Positions 8,584 to 15,803 of a stretch of DNA of 64,000 nucleotides are shown here, in pieces. Position 1 is the stretch's first letter, and the number at the start of each line of letters is the position of its first letter. This DNA is from Chloroflexota bacterium (GTDB lineage: Bacteria; Chloroflexota; Anaerolineae; Anaerolineales; UBA4823). Made by a program: the position numbers and the translations under genes. Location of the stretch: contig JAKQIM010000048.1 in assembly GCA_029557965.1 (NCBI GenBank), forward strand, positions 23,638-87,637, written 5' to 3'. The notes under the pieces were generated by a model. That model had not been told where the DNA came from and did no database searches. It saw nothing but the letters and a program-made list of their open reading frames with translations.

Positions 8584-9127
8584 AGCCATGAAAGCAGAAC
8601 GCTTAGCCAGACAGATCGTCTACGAAAGCCCCTGGGTCAACCTGTACCTGGATACGGTGCGCTTCCCCAACGGCCACGTGATCGAGCAATACCACATGCT
8701 CGATTTCACCCGCGCTGCGGTAGCCGCCATTGTAGAGGATGATGCCGGGAACGTCATCTTTGTGCGCGTCCACCGCTATACCACCGGCCTCACCGAGTGG
8801 GAGCTGCCCGCCGGCGGCATGGAAGACGGCGAATCGGTCTTCGAAGCCGCCCGCCGAGAAGTGCGCGAAGAGACCGGCTACGACTCGCAGGATCACCGCC
8901 TGCTCTACTCGTATTACCCGATGCCGGGCAGCGCTAACAAATTCTTTCACATCGTGCACTGCAAAGCCCTCGGGCAGCCTCAGGAAGATATTGATGCCAA
9001 CGAGGTCAGCGGCAGGCGCTGGCTGACCAAAGACGAAGCCCGCCAGATGATCAAAGATCATGCCACTTCCGATGGCTACACCCTCACAGCTCTGCTGTTG
9101 TGGCTGCAAGAAACGCCTGGCGGTTGA
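8576..9127 (+). CDS. Nudix hydrolase, ADP-ribose pyrophosphatase-like
   Basis: 183 residues with the complete Nudix box GGMEDGESVFEAARREVREETGY (given here by key residues Gly, Glu, R-E-V-R-E-E-T-G at about 81-102). Position of the box and the Y-P-M-P-G-S after it fit ADP-ribose pyrophosphatases, which contain Pro about 16 residues past the box. ATG at 8576 overlaps the methyltransferase; a second in-frame ATG at 8588 is equally good. It probably hydrolyses ADP-ribose or another nucleoside diphosphate derivative in the cytosol. Last gene of the three-gene unit. Confidence 0.9.
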   Translation: MDEAMKAERLARQIVYESPWVNLYLDTVRFPNGHVIEQYHMLDFTRAAVAAIVEDDAGNVIFVRVHRYTTGLTEWELPAGGMEDGESVFEAARREVREETGYDSQDHRLLYSYYPMPGSANKFFHIVHCKALGQPQEDIDANEVSGRRWLTKDEARQMIKDHATSDGYTLTALLLWLQETPGG

Positions 9128-9146
9128 ATCCGCCGCGATTGCCAGT

Positions 9147-9179
9147 GTAGGACACCGGGCCACAAAAGGGCTGTCCTAC
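9147..9179 (+). terminator. Hairpin after the Nudix gene
   Basis: Eight-base arms GTAGGACA (9147-9154) and TGTCCTAC (9172-9179) enclose a 17-base loop. No T-run follows; a possible transcript end for the unit 7221-9127. Between it and 9268 nothing else is seen. Confidence 0.4.
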
Positions 9180-9268
9180 CTGTAGGGGCAAAGCAATGCA
9201 TCAAGTGCCACCTGTGTGATCCGTGTCACGCTTCGCCCTTCTTAATTAACGGCCTACCCGCCTACATA

Positions 9269-9306
9269 GGAGCGCTTTTAGCCTGCGCAGGCAGGCTTAG
9301 TGCTCC
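9269..9306 (+). terminator. Two-tier imperfect hairpin
   Basis: Inner arms AGCCTGC (9280-9286) and GCAGGCT (9291-9297) are perfect. Outer arms GGAGCGCT (9269-9276) and AGTGCTCC (9299-9306) pair with one wobble. It stands directly upstream of a promoter, so it probably insulates the next gene. Confidence 0.45.
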
Positions 9307-9308
9307 TG

Positions 9309-9337
9309 TTGCTGCGAATTCATTCGCCGGGTAGAAT
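9309..9337 (+). promoter_or_regulatory. Promoter of the 9391 gene
   Basis: TTGCTG (9309-9314), 17 bases, TAGAAT (9332-9337). The leader to the TTG start at 9391 is about 47 bases and contains AAAGGA. Confidence 0.55.
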
Positions 9338-9390
9338 CACTGCATCACAGTACGAATTTCTGATGACCGCATATCGAAAGGATATCTTTC

Positions 9391-10707
9391 TTGGCAACAC
9401 GCACCTGGGAAATCAACTTAGAGGGTAAGCCCCACACCATCCGCATCCTTCACGGAACTATATCCGGCAAACAAGAACTATGGGTAGACGATCAGTTGAT
9501 GGTCACCAAACGGAGCTTGATCAATTATGGCTTTTATCACGTTTTTTCCATTGAAGGCCACTTCTGTGAGGTAGGGATTACCACCAACGGCCTCACTTTT
9601 TTTGATTATTACCTGCTGGTGGACCAACAATTGATCGAGCATCCAAAGACTGGGCGGCAAAGCCGCCGCATTATACGATCTGCTCTTGCAGAGAACACCT
9701 ATTGGCAAGCCCTGGAAAAAGAATTGGGCTTAAGTTATTTTCCCAAGTCTGGTGAGATAGGGCGCTGGCAGCGGCGTTTAGTGGGCAGGTTAAATGGATA
9801 TCTTATTGCCGTGCAATATGTAGAAATGTCCCAAGCGAGACAGGGGATGATTTGCGTCCATGTACGCTGTGCGCCACTGGCAAATTTCAAAGCCACCGAG
9901 CGAGAAATCCGCCAATCAGAAATCCTTAAACCACTGCTCAGGGCACTTCTCGCTAAAAATGGCTTGATTCTTAACATTCAGATAAATGGGATCGAGATCA
10001 TCCTCCCCTACCGACCGACCAAGGAAACCGCCATCGAAACCGCCACCAAGATTCGCATGATCCTTTCCGAGGTCAGCAGATTCATTCGTCCCACGCCAGA
10101 GCATATCTGCGAAGGCCCAGACTGCAAGATGAAATTCGGCCAACCTCTCCAACTCGTCTTGGTAAACGGCGTTCCACAATTCTTATGCCCCGGTTGCATC
10201 ACCGAAATCCCAGCCACCCTCAAGCGAGTGCAAGCGGAATACGACCGGGCCCCCTCGGGCTTGCTCAAAGGAACCCTGGTTGGGTTGCTCGTCGTCATTC
10301 TGACTGGCTTTCTCAGCACATTGGTGTGGAGATTTTCTGGGCAAATAGCCACGTTGATCTTGATCATGTTGCCGGCAATCTTGGTGATCGTCATGAAAAA
10401 AGTGGGTGCTAAAAGATCTCATATCCTTTTCTTGGTAGCGGGCTTCTTGGGAGTGCTGGGCATCATCTTCGGGATATTCCTGAATACCTTACAGCATCTG
10501 ATTGAAAAACATGCCGCTGTTTTTTCCCTGGCAGATTTTCTGACTGCCTGGCGGTTGACCTTCCAACCCCCGCGTTCATGGATAGGAAGCGTGGTGGTGA
10601 GTTTACTGTATTTTGCCACTTTTTGGTTTTCATTCTGGATGGGCCAAAGGCGGTACAATTCTATGATCAAGAACCCACGCATAGAAGTTATGAAGGATGT
10701 CCTTTAA
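9391..10707 (+). CDS. Membrane protein with FAIM1-like N-terminal domain
   Basis: 438 residues, TTG start supported by AAAGGA eight bases upstream. Residues 3-80 look like a Fas apoptosis inhibitory molecule (FAIM1) beta-domain: W-E-I-N-L-E-G-K-P-H-T-I, then HGTISGKQELWVDDQ, then a second strand set ending FFDYYLLVDQQLIE. Residues 95-235 are a soluble domain I do not recognise. A likely zinc site follows, C-x4-C near 239-244 and C-x2-C near 267-270 (FLCPGC). The last 160 residues hold about four transmembrane helices. FAIM1 domains are best known in eukaryotes, with bacterial members of unknown role. The FAIM call is by pattern only. Confidence 0.6.
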   Translation: MATRTWEINLEGKPHTIRILHGTISGKQELWVDDQLMVTKRSLINYGFYHVFSIEGHFCEVGITTNGLTFFDYYLLVDQQLIEHPKTGRQSRRIIRSALAENTYWQALEKELGLSYFPKSGEIGRWQRRLVGRLNGYLIAVQYVEMSQARQGMICVHVRCAPLANFKATEREIRQSEILKPLLRALLAKNGLILNIQINGIEIILPYRPTKETAIETATKIRMILSEVSRFIRPTPEHICEGPDCKMKFGQPLQLVLVNGVPQFLCPGCITEIPATLKRVQAEYDRAPSGLLKGTLVGLLVVILTGFLSTLVWRFSGQIATLILIMLPAILVIVMKKVGAKRSHILFLVAGFLGVLGIIFGIFLNTLQHLIEKHAAVFSLADFLTAWRLTFQPPRSWIGSVVVSLLYFATFWFSFWMGQRRYNSMIKNPRIEVMKDVL

Positions 10708-10738
10708 ACTGACACCCCTGGTGTAAGGAGTGTTCGCC

Positions 10739-11644
10739 ATGTCCAATCAGGATGTAGAAAAAAAGCCCTCTGAAACAGCCTTATTTACTGCCCTGCGGCG
10801 CGCCCTGGCCCACCTGGAATACCAGGACGAAAAATTGGGGCCGGATCGAATGGCGATCCATTTTTTGCCGCCTCATTTCCGTTTTTTTCTCAAGTTCACG
10901 AAGATCCAGGCCAACACCTGGCAGAAGTTGGCCGCGGCTTTTCCAGGCATGAACGAATACGTCATCGCCCGCACCGCCCACTTTGACCAGCTCTTCGTAC
11001 AGGGCCTTCAAGACAGAATGCCGCAAATCGTCCTCTTGGGCGCAGGGTATGACTCGCGTGCCTACCGTTTTTCAGGCTTGAACCAGGCATCTCAGGTTTT
11101 TGAGCTGGATATTGCCCCCACCCAGGATCGAAAAAAGCAGTGTCTCAAAGCCGCGCACATCCCCATTCCACCCCAAGTCAAACTCGTGCCGGTCGATTTC
11201 AACCGAGAGTCGATCGGCACAGCTTTGAAGAACGCTGGCTACCAGAACGACCAGAAAACCTTGTTTCTCTGGGAAGGGGTCAGCTACTACCTTGACCCGG
11301 CCGCGGTGGATGCCACCCTGGCCTTCGCCAGCCAGGCCGCCCCAGGCAGCCGCATGGCCTTTGACTACGTCGTAACAATCACCGAAGCGAACCAGGATCT
11401 TCTCTATGGTGCCCAGGCCTTTGTGCGGTCAATGCACCAACAGCATGCCAACGAGGGCATCACTTTCTCCCTCGATGAGGGGCAGATCGAGGCTTTCCTG
11501 GCGCAGCGCGGCTTGCAGTTGGTGGAGCACCTGGATCATACAGCCATCGCCAGCGCTTATTTGCTCGACCAGAACGGAACACCGCTCGGCCGCCTGGCCG
11601 GTTATTTTCGCTTTGTGACGGCTTCTCCAATGGTCTCACCCTGA
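10739..11644 (+). CDS. SAM-dependent methyltransferase, leucine carboxyl methyltransferase family
   Basis: 301 residues. ATG at 10739 is preferred because AAGGAG (10725-10730) stands eight bases upstream. The family signature is visible: YVIARTAHFDQLF (residues 62-74), QIVLLGAGYDSRAYRF (about 85-100) for SAM binding, FELDIAPTQDRKK, and FLWEGVSYYLD (about 178-188). This is the PPM2/LCMT-like group (TIGR00027), which methylates carboxyl groups in eukaryotes and unknown small molecules or polyketides in bacteria. Followed after 56 bases by the GNAT gene. Confidence 0.9.
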   Translation: MSNQDVEKKPSETALFTALRRALAHLEYQDEKLGPDRMAIHFLPPHFRFFLKFTKIQANTWQKLAAAFPGMNEYVIARTAHFDQLFVQGLQDRMPQIVLLGAGYDSRAYRFSGLNQASQVFELDIAPTQDRKKQCLKAAHIPIPPQVKLVPVDFNRESIGTALKNAGYQNDQKTLFLWEGVSYYLDPAAVDATLAFASQAAPGSRMAFDYVVTITEANQDLLYGAQAFVRSMHQQHANEGITFSLDEGQIEAFLAQRGLQLVEHLDHTAIASAYLLDQNGTPLGRLAGYFRFVTASPMVSP

Positions 11645-11700
11645 CCGTTTGGCCTGGGTGATAAGCCCTTAAAAGAATTGGATACTTGAATAGTGAGAAT

Positions 11701-12468
11701 ATGAACACCACCTTTGATATCATCGATGTCAACCTCGACAACCTCAAGCAAAGCGGCTTTTTCTGCTACATGAGCAAACCCAAAACGCCCGGCTACCAGC
11801 AAAAACGGGCCTGGATGGAAGCGCGCCTGGCCGAGGGACTGAAGCTGAAGATCCTTCACGAGCACGGCGGGCGCAATACAGCTTTCATCGAATACGTCCC
11901 CGGAGAATACACCTGGCGGGCCGTACACGCGCCGGGCTACCTGGTCATCCACTGCCTGTGGGTGGTGGGCAAGGGCAAAGGCAAGGGGTACGGCAAACAG
12001 CTTTTGCAGGTTTGCCTGGAGGATGCCCGCGCCCAGGGCAAGCAGGGGGTAGCCATCGTCACCACCGACTCCACCTGGCTGCCAAAAAAAGAGTTCTTCC
12101 TGGCGCATGGGTTTGTAGAAGTTGACCAGGCCCCGCCCTGCTTCCAACTGCTGGTCTATCGTTTCGGCGATGCACCGGCTCCATCCTTCCCCACAGACTG
12201 GGAAAGCCGCCTGGCAGCTTTTGGCCCCGGCCTGACGGTGGTGCGCACCCCCCAATGCCCATATATTGAAGATGCAGCAGCAGGAATATTGAACTTAGCC
12301 GCCGAGAAGGGTATCCCGGCTCGCCAGGTTGAGCTGTCTAGCGCACAAGAAGCACAGGCACAGGCCCCTTGCGCCTACGGCACCTTCGGTGTGGTCCTGG
12401 ATGGGAAGCTCATGTCTTACACCTACCTATTGAAAGAAGATTTTGATAAGCGGCTGGCTACGTTCTAA
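11701..12468 (+). CDS. GNAT acetyltransferase with C-terminal YoaP-like domain
   Basis: 255 residues from ATG 11701 (an in-frame TTG at 11686 has no better support). Residues 60-150 form the GNAT core: LVIHCLWVVGKGKGKGYGKQ contains the acetyl-CoA pyrophosphate loop (G-K-G-x-G-x-G-K-Q), and KKEFFLAHGFVEVD is the usual C-terminal strand pair. Residues 170-255 match the YoaP-type extension, with a TPQCPYIEDAA motif and a final YTYLL. Substrate unknown. It is followed directly by a RidA remnant that may once have been an independent gene. Confidence 0.82.
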   Translation: MNTTFDIIDVNLDNLKQSGFFCYMSKPKTPGYQQKRAWMEARLAEGLKLKILHEHGGRNTAFIEYVPGEYTWRAVHAPGYLVIHCLWVVGKGKGKGYGKQLLQVCLEDARAQGKQGVAIVTTDSTWLPKKEFFLAHGFVEVDQAPPCFQLLVYRFGDAPAPSFPTDWESRLAAFGPGLTVVRTPQCPYIEDAAAGILNLAAEKGIPARQVELSSAQEAQAQAPCAYGTFGVVLDGKLMSYTYLLKEDFDKRLATF

Positions 12469-12470
12469 AC

Positions 12471-12617
12471 GATCAAACTACAAAAAAGGAGTTCGAAGAA
12501 AGGTTCAAGGGCGCTTACCCGGCCCGCAAGACCATCGCCACCGAGTTTGCTCACGTTGGCGGCCCGGATGGCTTGCAGGTGCAGATCGATGGCATCGCCT
12601 ATCTGGGGAAGAAATAG
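12471..12617 (+). pseudogene. Truncated RidA/YjgF-family remnant
   Basis: In the frame ending with TAG at 12615-12617 the translation is a RidA-like C-terminus: KEFEERFKGAYPARKTIAT, then GLQVQIDGIAYLGKK. The family's conserved F-x-G-x-YPAR-x-T segment and the final hydrophobic V-x-I-D-x-I-A strand are recognisable. The first two thirds of the roughly 125-residue protein are absent, since this frame runs back into the end of the GNAT gene in another phase. No start codon or ribosome site is suitable. I read it as a decayed imine deaminase gene left by a deletion. Confidence 0.55.
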
Positions 12618-12662
12618 ATATCTGCTCATCAGGAACTAAACCCATAACCTCGCCGTTAATGC

Positions 12663-12668
12663 TATAAT
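12663..12668 (+). promoter_or_regulatory. -10 box of the L,D-transpeptidase operon
   Basis: Perfect TATAAT preceded by GC, 26 bases before the ATG at 12695. No clear -35. The leader would be about 20 bases with GGAGTG as ribosome site. Confidence 0.55.
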
Positions 12669-12694
12669 TTACATCCTAATTTCGGAGTGAACGC

Positions 12695-13870
12695 ATGAAA
12701 CGGCTTGCCCTCATTTTTGTTCTATTGGTGACCAACTTCCTGCCCGGCCTGGCCCTGCCTGCCGAGGCCGCCGCGCCATCTGCTGCTGAACCAGATGCGC
12801 CCGGCGTGCTGTGCATGCCCGGCATTTACATGGTCGATCCGCAGGACTGCCTGCCCATTGGCCCATCGGCTTACCGCACCGATATGGCCCGCATGGGCAT
12901 TACCTTCCCCCTGCGCCCCATGGAAGGCCAGCCCATTGACCCGACCCTGGCTAACCTGCCCTATCTCTATGCCATTCTAAAAGAAGACGCCACGCCGGTC
13001 TACGCCACGCTGGATGACGCCGTCAACGAGACTTCTCCCGTCTACTATATCCCAGCCGGCGGGTTGAAATACATCTCTTACTACACCTACGAATCAACCA
13101 GTAACGGCATCTTTTACCAACTGCGCGCCGGCGGCTGGCTGCGCGTTTCCAGCAAGGTCGGCGTTTCACGCAGCTTCCCCGGCGGCCTGACGTTTACCCG
13201 CACCCCGGTGCGCCCCTTCGGCTGGGTCTTGCCTTTGGTGCCCTATTTCGAGACCAAGCAAACCCCCGGCTACGCCGCAGAAGATTACACCGGTCACCAA
13301 TTGGCAACCTATAACCTGGTGCAGATCTATGCCACCCAGGTGGTCGACGGCATTGAATGGTACATGGTGGCTCCGGATGAGTGGGTGGACCAGCGTTTTA
13401 TCGGGCGCGTGATCCCCAACACTACCCCGCCCGAAGGTGTGACCAATGGGCGCTGGATCGAGGTCAACCTCTTCGAACAGAGCCTGGCCGTTTACGACGG
13501 GGGGCAGATGGTGTTTGCTACCCTCATCGCCACCGGCATGGATCCCTTCTACACCCGGCCTGGGCTCTTCCCCATCTACGAGAAGCTTGAAACCACGCCC
13601 ATGTCTGGCGCCTTTGAGGCCGACCGCTCGGATTATTATTACCTGGAAGACGTGCCTTATACCATGTATTACGATAAGGCGCGCGCCCTGCACGGCGCCT
13701 ACTGGCGCACCATGTTTGGCTTCCCCCAGTCTCACGGCTGTATCAACCTCTCTCCCGGCGATTCGCACTGGCTCTTTGATTGGGCCCAGGAAGGCGATTG
13801 GGTCTATGTATGGGACCCCTCTGGGAACACTCCCACCGACCCGTCCTACTACGGGGACGGCGGCGCATAG
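12695..13870 (+). CDS. Secreted L,D-transpeptidase (YkuD domain)
   Basis: 391 residues. Signal peptide about 1-25 with an ALPAEA-A cleavage region. Residues 30-245 are an extracellular region of unknown fold with SH3-like strands; the YkuD domain starts about 250 (RWIEVNLFEQSLAVYDGGQ) and carries the catalytic signature HG near 330 and SHGCINLS with His347, Gly348 and nucleophile Cys349. These enzymes make 3-3 peptidoglycan cross-links or attach proteins to the wall; their presence argues that this lineage has some peptidoglycan. The S41 peptidase gene follows after eight bases, so a shared cell-envelope role is likely. Confidence 0.93.
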   Translation: MKRLALIFVLLVTNFLPGLALPAEAAAPSAAEPDAPGVLCMPGIYMVDPQDCLPIGPSAYRTDMARMGITFPLRPMEGQPIDPTLANLPYLYAILKEDATPVYATLDDAVNETSPVYYIPAGGLKYISYYTYESTSNGIFYQLRAGGWLRVSSKVGVSRSFPGGLTFTRTPVRPFGWVLPLVPYFETKQTPGYAAEDYTGHQLATYNLVQIYATQVVDGIEWYMVAPDEWVDQRFIGRVIPNTTPPEGVTNGRWIEVNLFEQSLAVYDGGQMVFATLIATGMDPFYTRPGLFPIYEKLETTPMSGAFEADRSDYYYLEDVPYTMYYDKARALHGAYWRTMFGFPQSHGCINLSPGDSHWLFDWAQEGDWVYVWDPSGNTPTDPSYYGDGGA

Positions 13871-13878
13871 GAATTCTT

Positions 13879-15321
13879 ATGTCACGCAACCGCATTCTGA
13901 TCCTTGCCATCTTACCCCTCATCCTGGCCAGCCTGGCCTGCCAGGCCATCCTCGGGCCCGCCAACGGGCCGAGCATTGGTCCCACCCTGCTGCCCACCGC
14001 CACCCAATACACCCCGCCGGCCCCCACGGCAGGCGCTGCACCCACGGCAGGGGGGGCGCTCAACCCAGCCCCCACCCGCACCCCGGCCTCGCTTGATCCC
14101 GTGGGCATGGCCTCTGCCACCCCCGAGATCGAGCTGCAAGTCACCGTCAACCCCATCCCCACCCCCTTGTCGCTGGACCTGCAACTGGATGTATTCGAGG
14201 ATGTCTGGAACGTGGTCAACGACGGTTATGTCTATGCCGATTTCAACGGCGTAGATTGGGATGCTGCCCACGATGAATACCGCCAGCGCATTCAGGCCGG
14301 GCTCTCGAACGACGAATTCTATACCACGGTCAACGAGATGATCGCCCTGCTGGGCGATGACCACTCGTATTTTCTCGATCCCCAGGCCGTCATCGAAGAA
14401 GATGCCGAGTACAAGGGCAACCTGGACTACGTGGGCATCGGCGTCTTGATCACTGCTGCGCCTGAGCGCAGCCGGGCTGTCATCATCCTGGTATTCCCCG
14501 GCAGCCCGGCCGAGGCCGCCGGCCTGCAAAGCCGCGACAGCATCATCTCGGTCGGCGGCGAATCCATCCTGGATGAAGAAGGCTACCTGCGCGACATCGT
14601 CCGCGGCCCAGAGGGCACCATTGCCAACGTGCTGGTGCAAACCCCAGGCCAGGCGCCGCGCGAGATCCAGATTCCTCGCCACCGCATCACCGGCGGCTAC
14701 CCCGTACCGCACACGGTGCTCACCAGCCCCAACGGCCAGCGCATCGGCTACATCTTGCTGCCATCTTTCGCCGATACCACAGTAGATGAACAGTTTGGCG
14801 CCGCCATTGAAGCCATGACCAGCGAGGCCCCCTTGGACGGGCTGGTGGTCGATAACCGCATGAACGGCGGCGGTGCGGATACCGTGCTGCGCCCCACCCT
14901 GGGCTATTTCTTGGCCGGTGTGGTGGGCAATTTCACCAGCCGCTATGAAGAGCGCGCCCTGCGCGTGGAAAAGCTGACCGATGTCAGCGGCTCGTCCACC
15001 CTTCCCCTGGTGGTGCTCATCGGACCCGATACGGTCAGCTACGGCGAGGTCTTTGCCGGCGTGCTGAGCGACAGCGGGCGCGCCTACCTGATCGGCGAGA
15101 CTACCGGCGGCAACGTTGAAACCCTGTGGGGCTACGATTTTGACGACGGCTCACGCCTGTGGATCGCCTCTGAGACCTTCCGCCCCATCAATCACCCTGA
15201 ACAAGATTGGGAACAAACCGGCATCATCCCCAACCTGGAAATCCCCGTCATCTGGGATGAATATACCGTTGATACTGACCCCGCCGTCCTGGCGGCCCTG
15301 GATTTCTTCGACAGGAAATAA
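13879..15321 (+). CDS. S41-family peptidase lipoprotein with PDZ domain
   Basis: 480 residues from ATG 13879. Lipoprotein signal with lipobox SLAC and Cys21, then a Pro/Thr/Ala-rich spacer to about 95. Residues 100-190 are the N-terminal helical region, about 195-275 a PDZ domain (GSPAEAAGLQSRDSIISVGG), then the tail-specific protease core: IGYILLPSF, LDGLVVDNRMNGGGAD and VSYGEVFAG with the probable nucleophile Ser. The CtpA Lys is not at its usual place: the loop reads GETTGGNVE, with Asn where S-K dyad enzymes have Lys, closer to the S41B/tricorn-like branch. Acts outside the membrane. Confidence 0.88.
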   Translation: MSRNRILILAILPLILASLACQAILGPANGPSIGPTLLPTATQYTPPAPTAGAAPTAGGALNPAPTRTPASLDPVGMASATPEIELQVTVNPIPTPLSLDLQLDVFEDVWNVVNDGYVYADFNGVDWDAAHDEYRQRIQAGLSNDEFYTTVNEMIALLGDDHSYFLDPQAVIEEDAEYKGNLDYVGIGVLITAAPERSRAVIILVFPGSPAEAAGLQSRDSIISVGGESILDEEGYLRDIVRGPEGTIANVLVQTPGQAPREIQIPRHRITGGYPVPHTVLTSPNGQRIGYILLPSFADTTVDEQFGAAIEAMTSEAPLDGLVVDNRMNGGGADTVLRPTLGYFLAGVVGNFTSRYEERALRVEKLTDVSGSSTLPLVVLIGPDTVSYGEVFAGVLSDSGRAYLIGETTGGNVETLWGYDFDDGSRLWIASETFRPINHPEQDWEQTGIIPNLEIPVIWDEYTVDTDPAVLAALDFFDRK

Positions 15322-15322
15322 G

Positions 15323-15787
15323 ATGAACGCCAATCACCCCACAAAGCTGTTTTTACTTCTCGCCGCGATCCTGTTAACGGCATGCGGTGTGCAAAGCCCG
15401 GCTGCCACCGCCCCAACCGCCACCGCCCCACCCCCCACACAACCAGCCACGCAAGCGCCCACGCAGCCAGCCAGTCCCGCCACCGCTGCCCCCGTGGCAG
15501 AGGCCGCGGAGGTCAGCTTCACCGGCGATGTCTTACCCATCTTCGAGGCCTCCTGCACCCGCTGTCATGGCAGCAGCCGCCAGAGCGATGGGTTGGCAGT
15601 ACACACCTATGCTGATCTGATGGCCGGGTCTTCTGAGGGGGCAGTCATCACCCCCAATGATGCCGCCGCCAGCGTGTTGGTCCAAGTCATTGTCAACGGG
15701 CGAATGCCCAAGGGCGGGTCACCGCTTTCAGAAGCCGAGATCCAGATCATCAGCGACTGGATCAACGCCGGTGCGCCGGATAATTAG
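15323..15787 (+). CDS. Cytochrome c lipoprotein
   Basis: 154 residues, ATG one base after the S41 stop. Lipobox LLTAC with Cys21, then a Thr/Pro/Ala-rich linker to about residue 62. The haem domain has CTRCH (Cys78, Cys81, His82) and a probable axial Met in GRMPKGG near residue 132; the ending LSEAEIQIISDWINAGAP is typical of cytochrome c and Planctomycete-type cytochrome domains. A membrane-anchored mono-haem electron carrier on the outer face. Partner unknown. The dehydrogenase operon begins 16 bases downstream, which may be readthrough rather than function. Confidence 0.9.
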   Translation: MNANHPTKLFLLLAAILLTACGVQSPAATAPTATAPPPTQPATQAPTQPASPATAAPVAEAAEVSFTGDVLPIFEASCTRCHGSSRQSDGLAVHTYADLMAGSSEGAVITPNDAAASVLVQVIVNGRMPKGGSPLSEAEIQIISDWINAGAPDN

Positions 15788-15803
15788 ACCTACAAGGAGC
15801 TCC

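Noticed and set aside
15657..15803. Upstream extension of the fused E1 frame
   Set aside because: Those codons are the out-of-frame end of the cytochrome gene; ATG 15804 has AAGGAG at the right distance.
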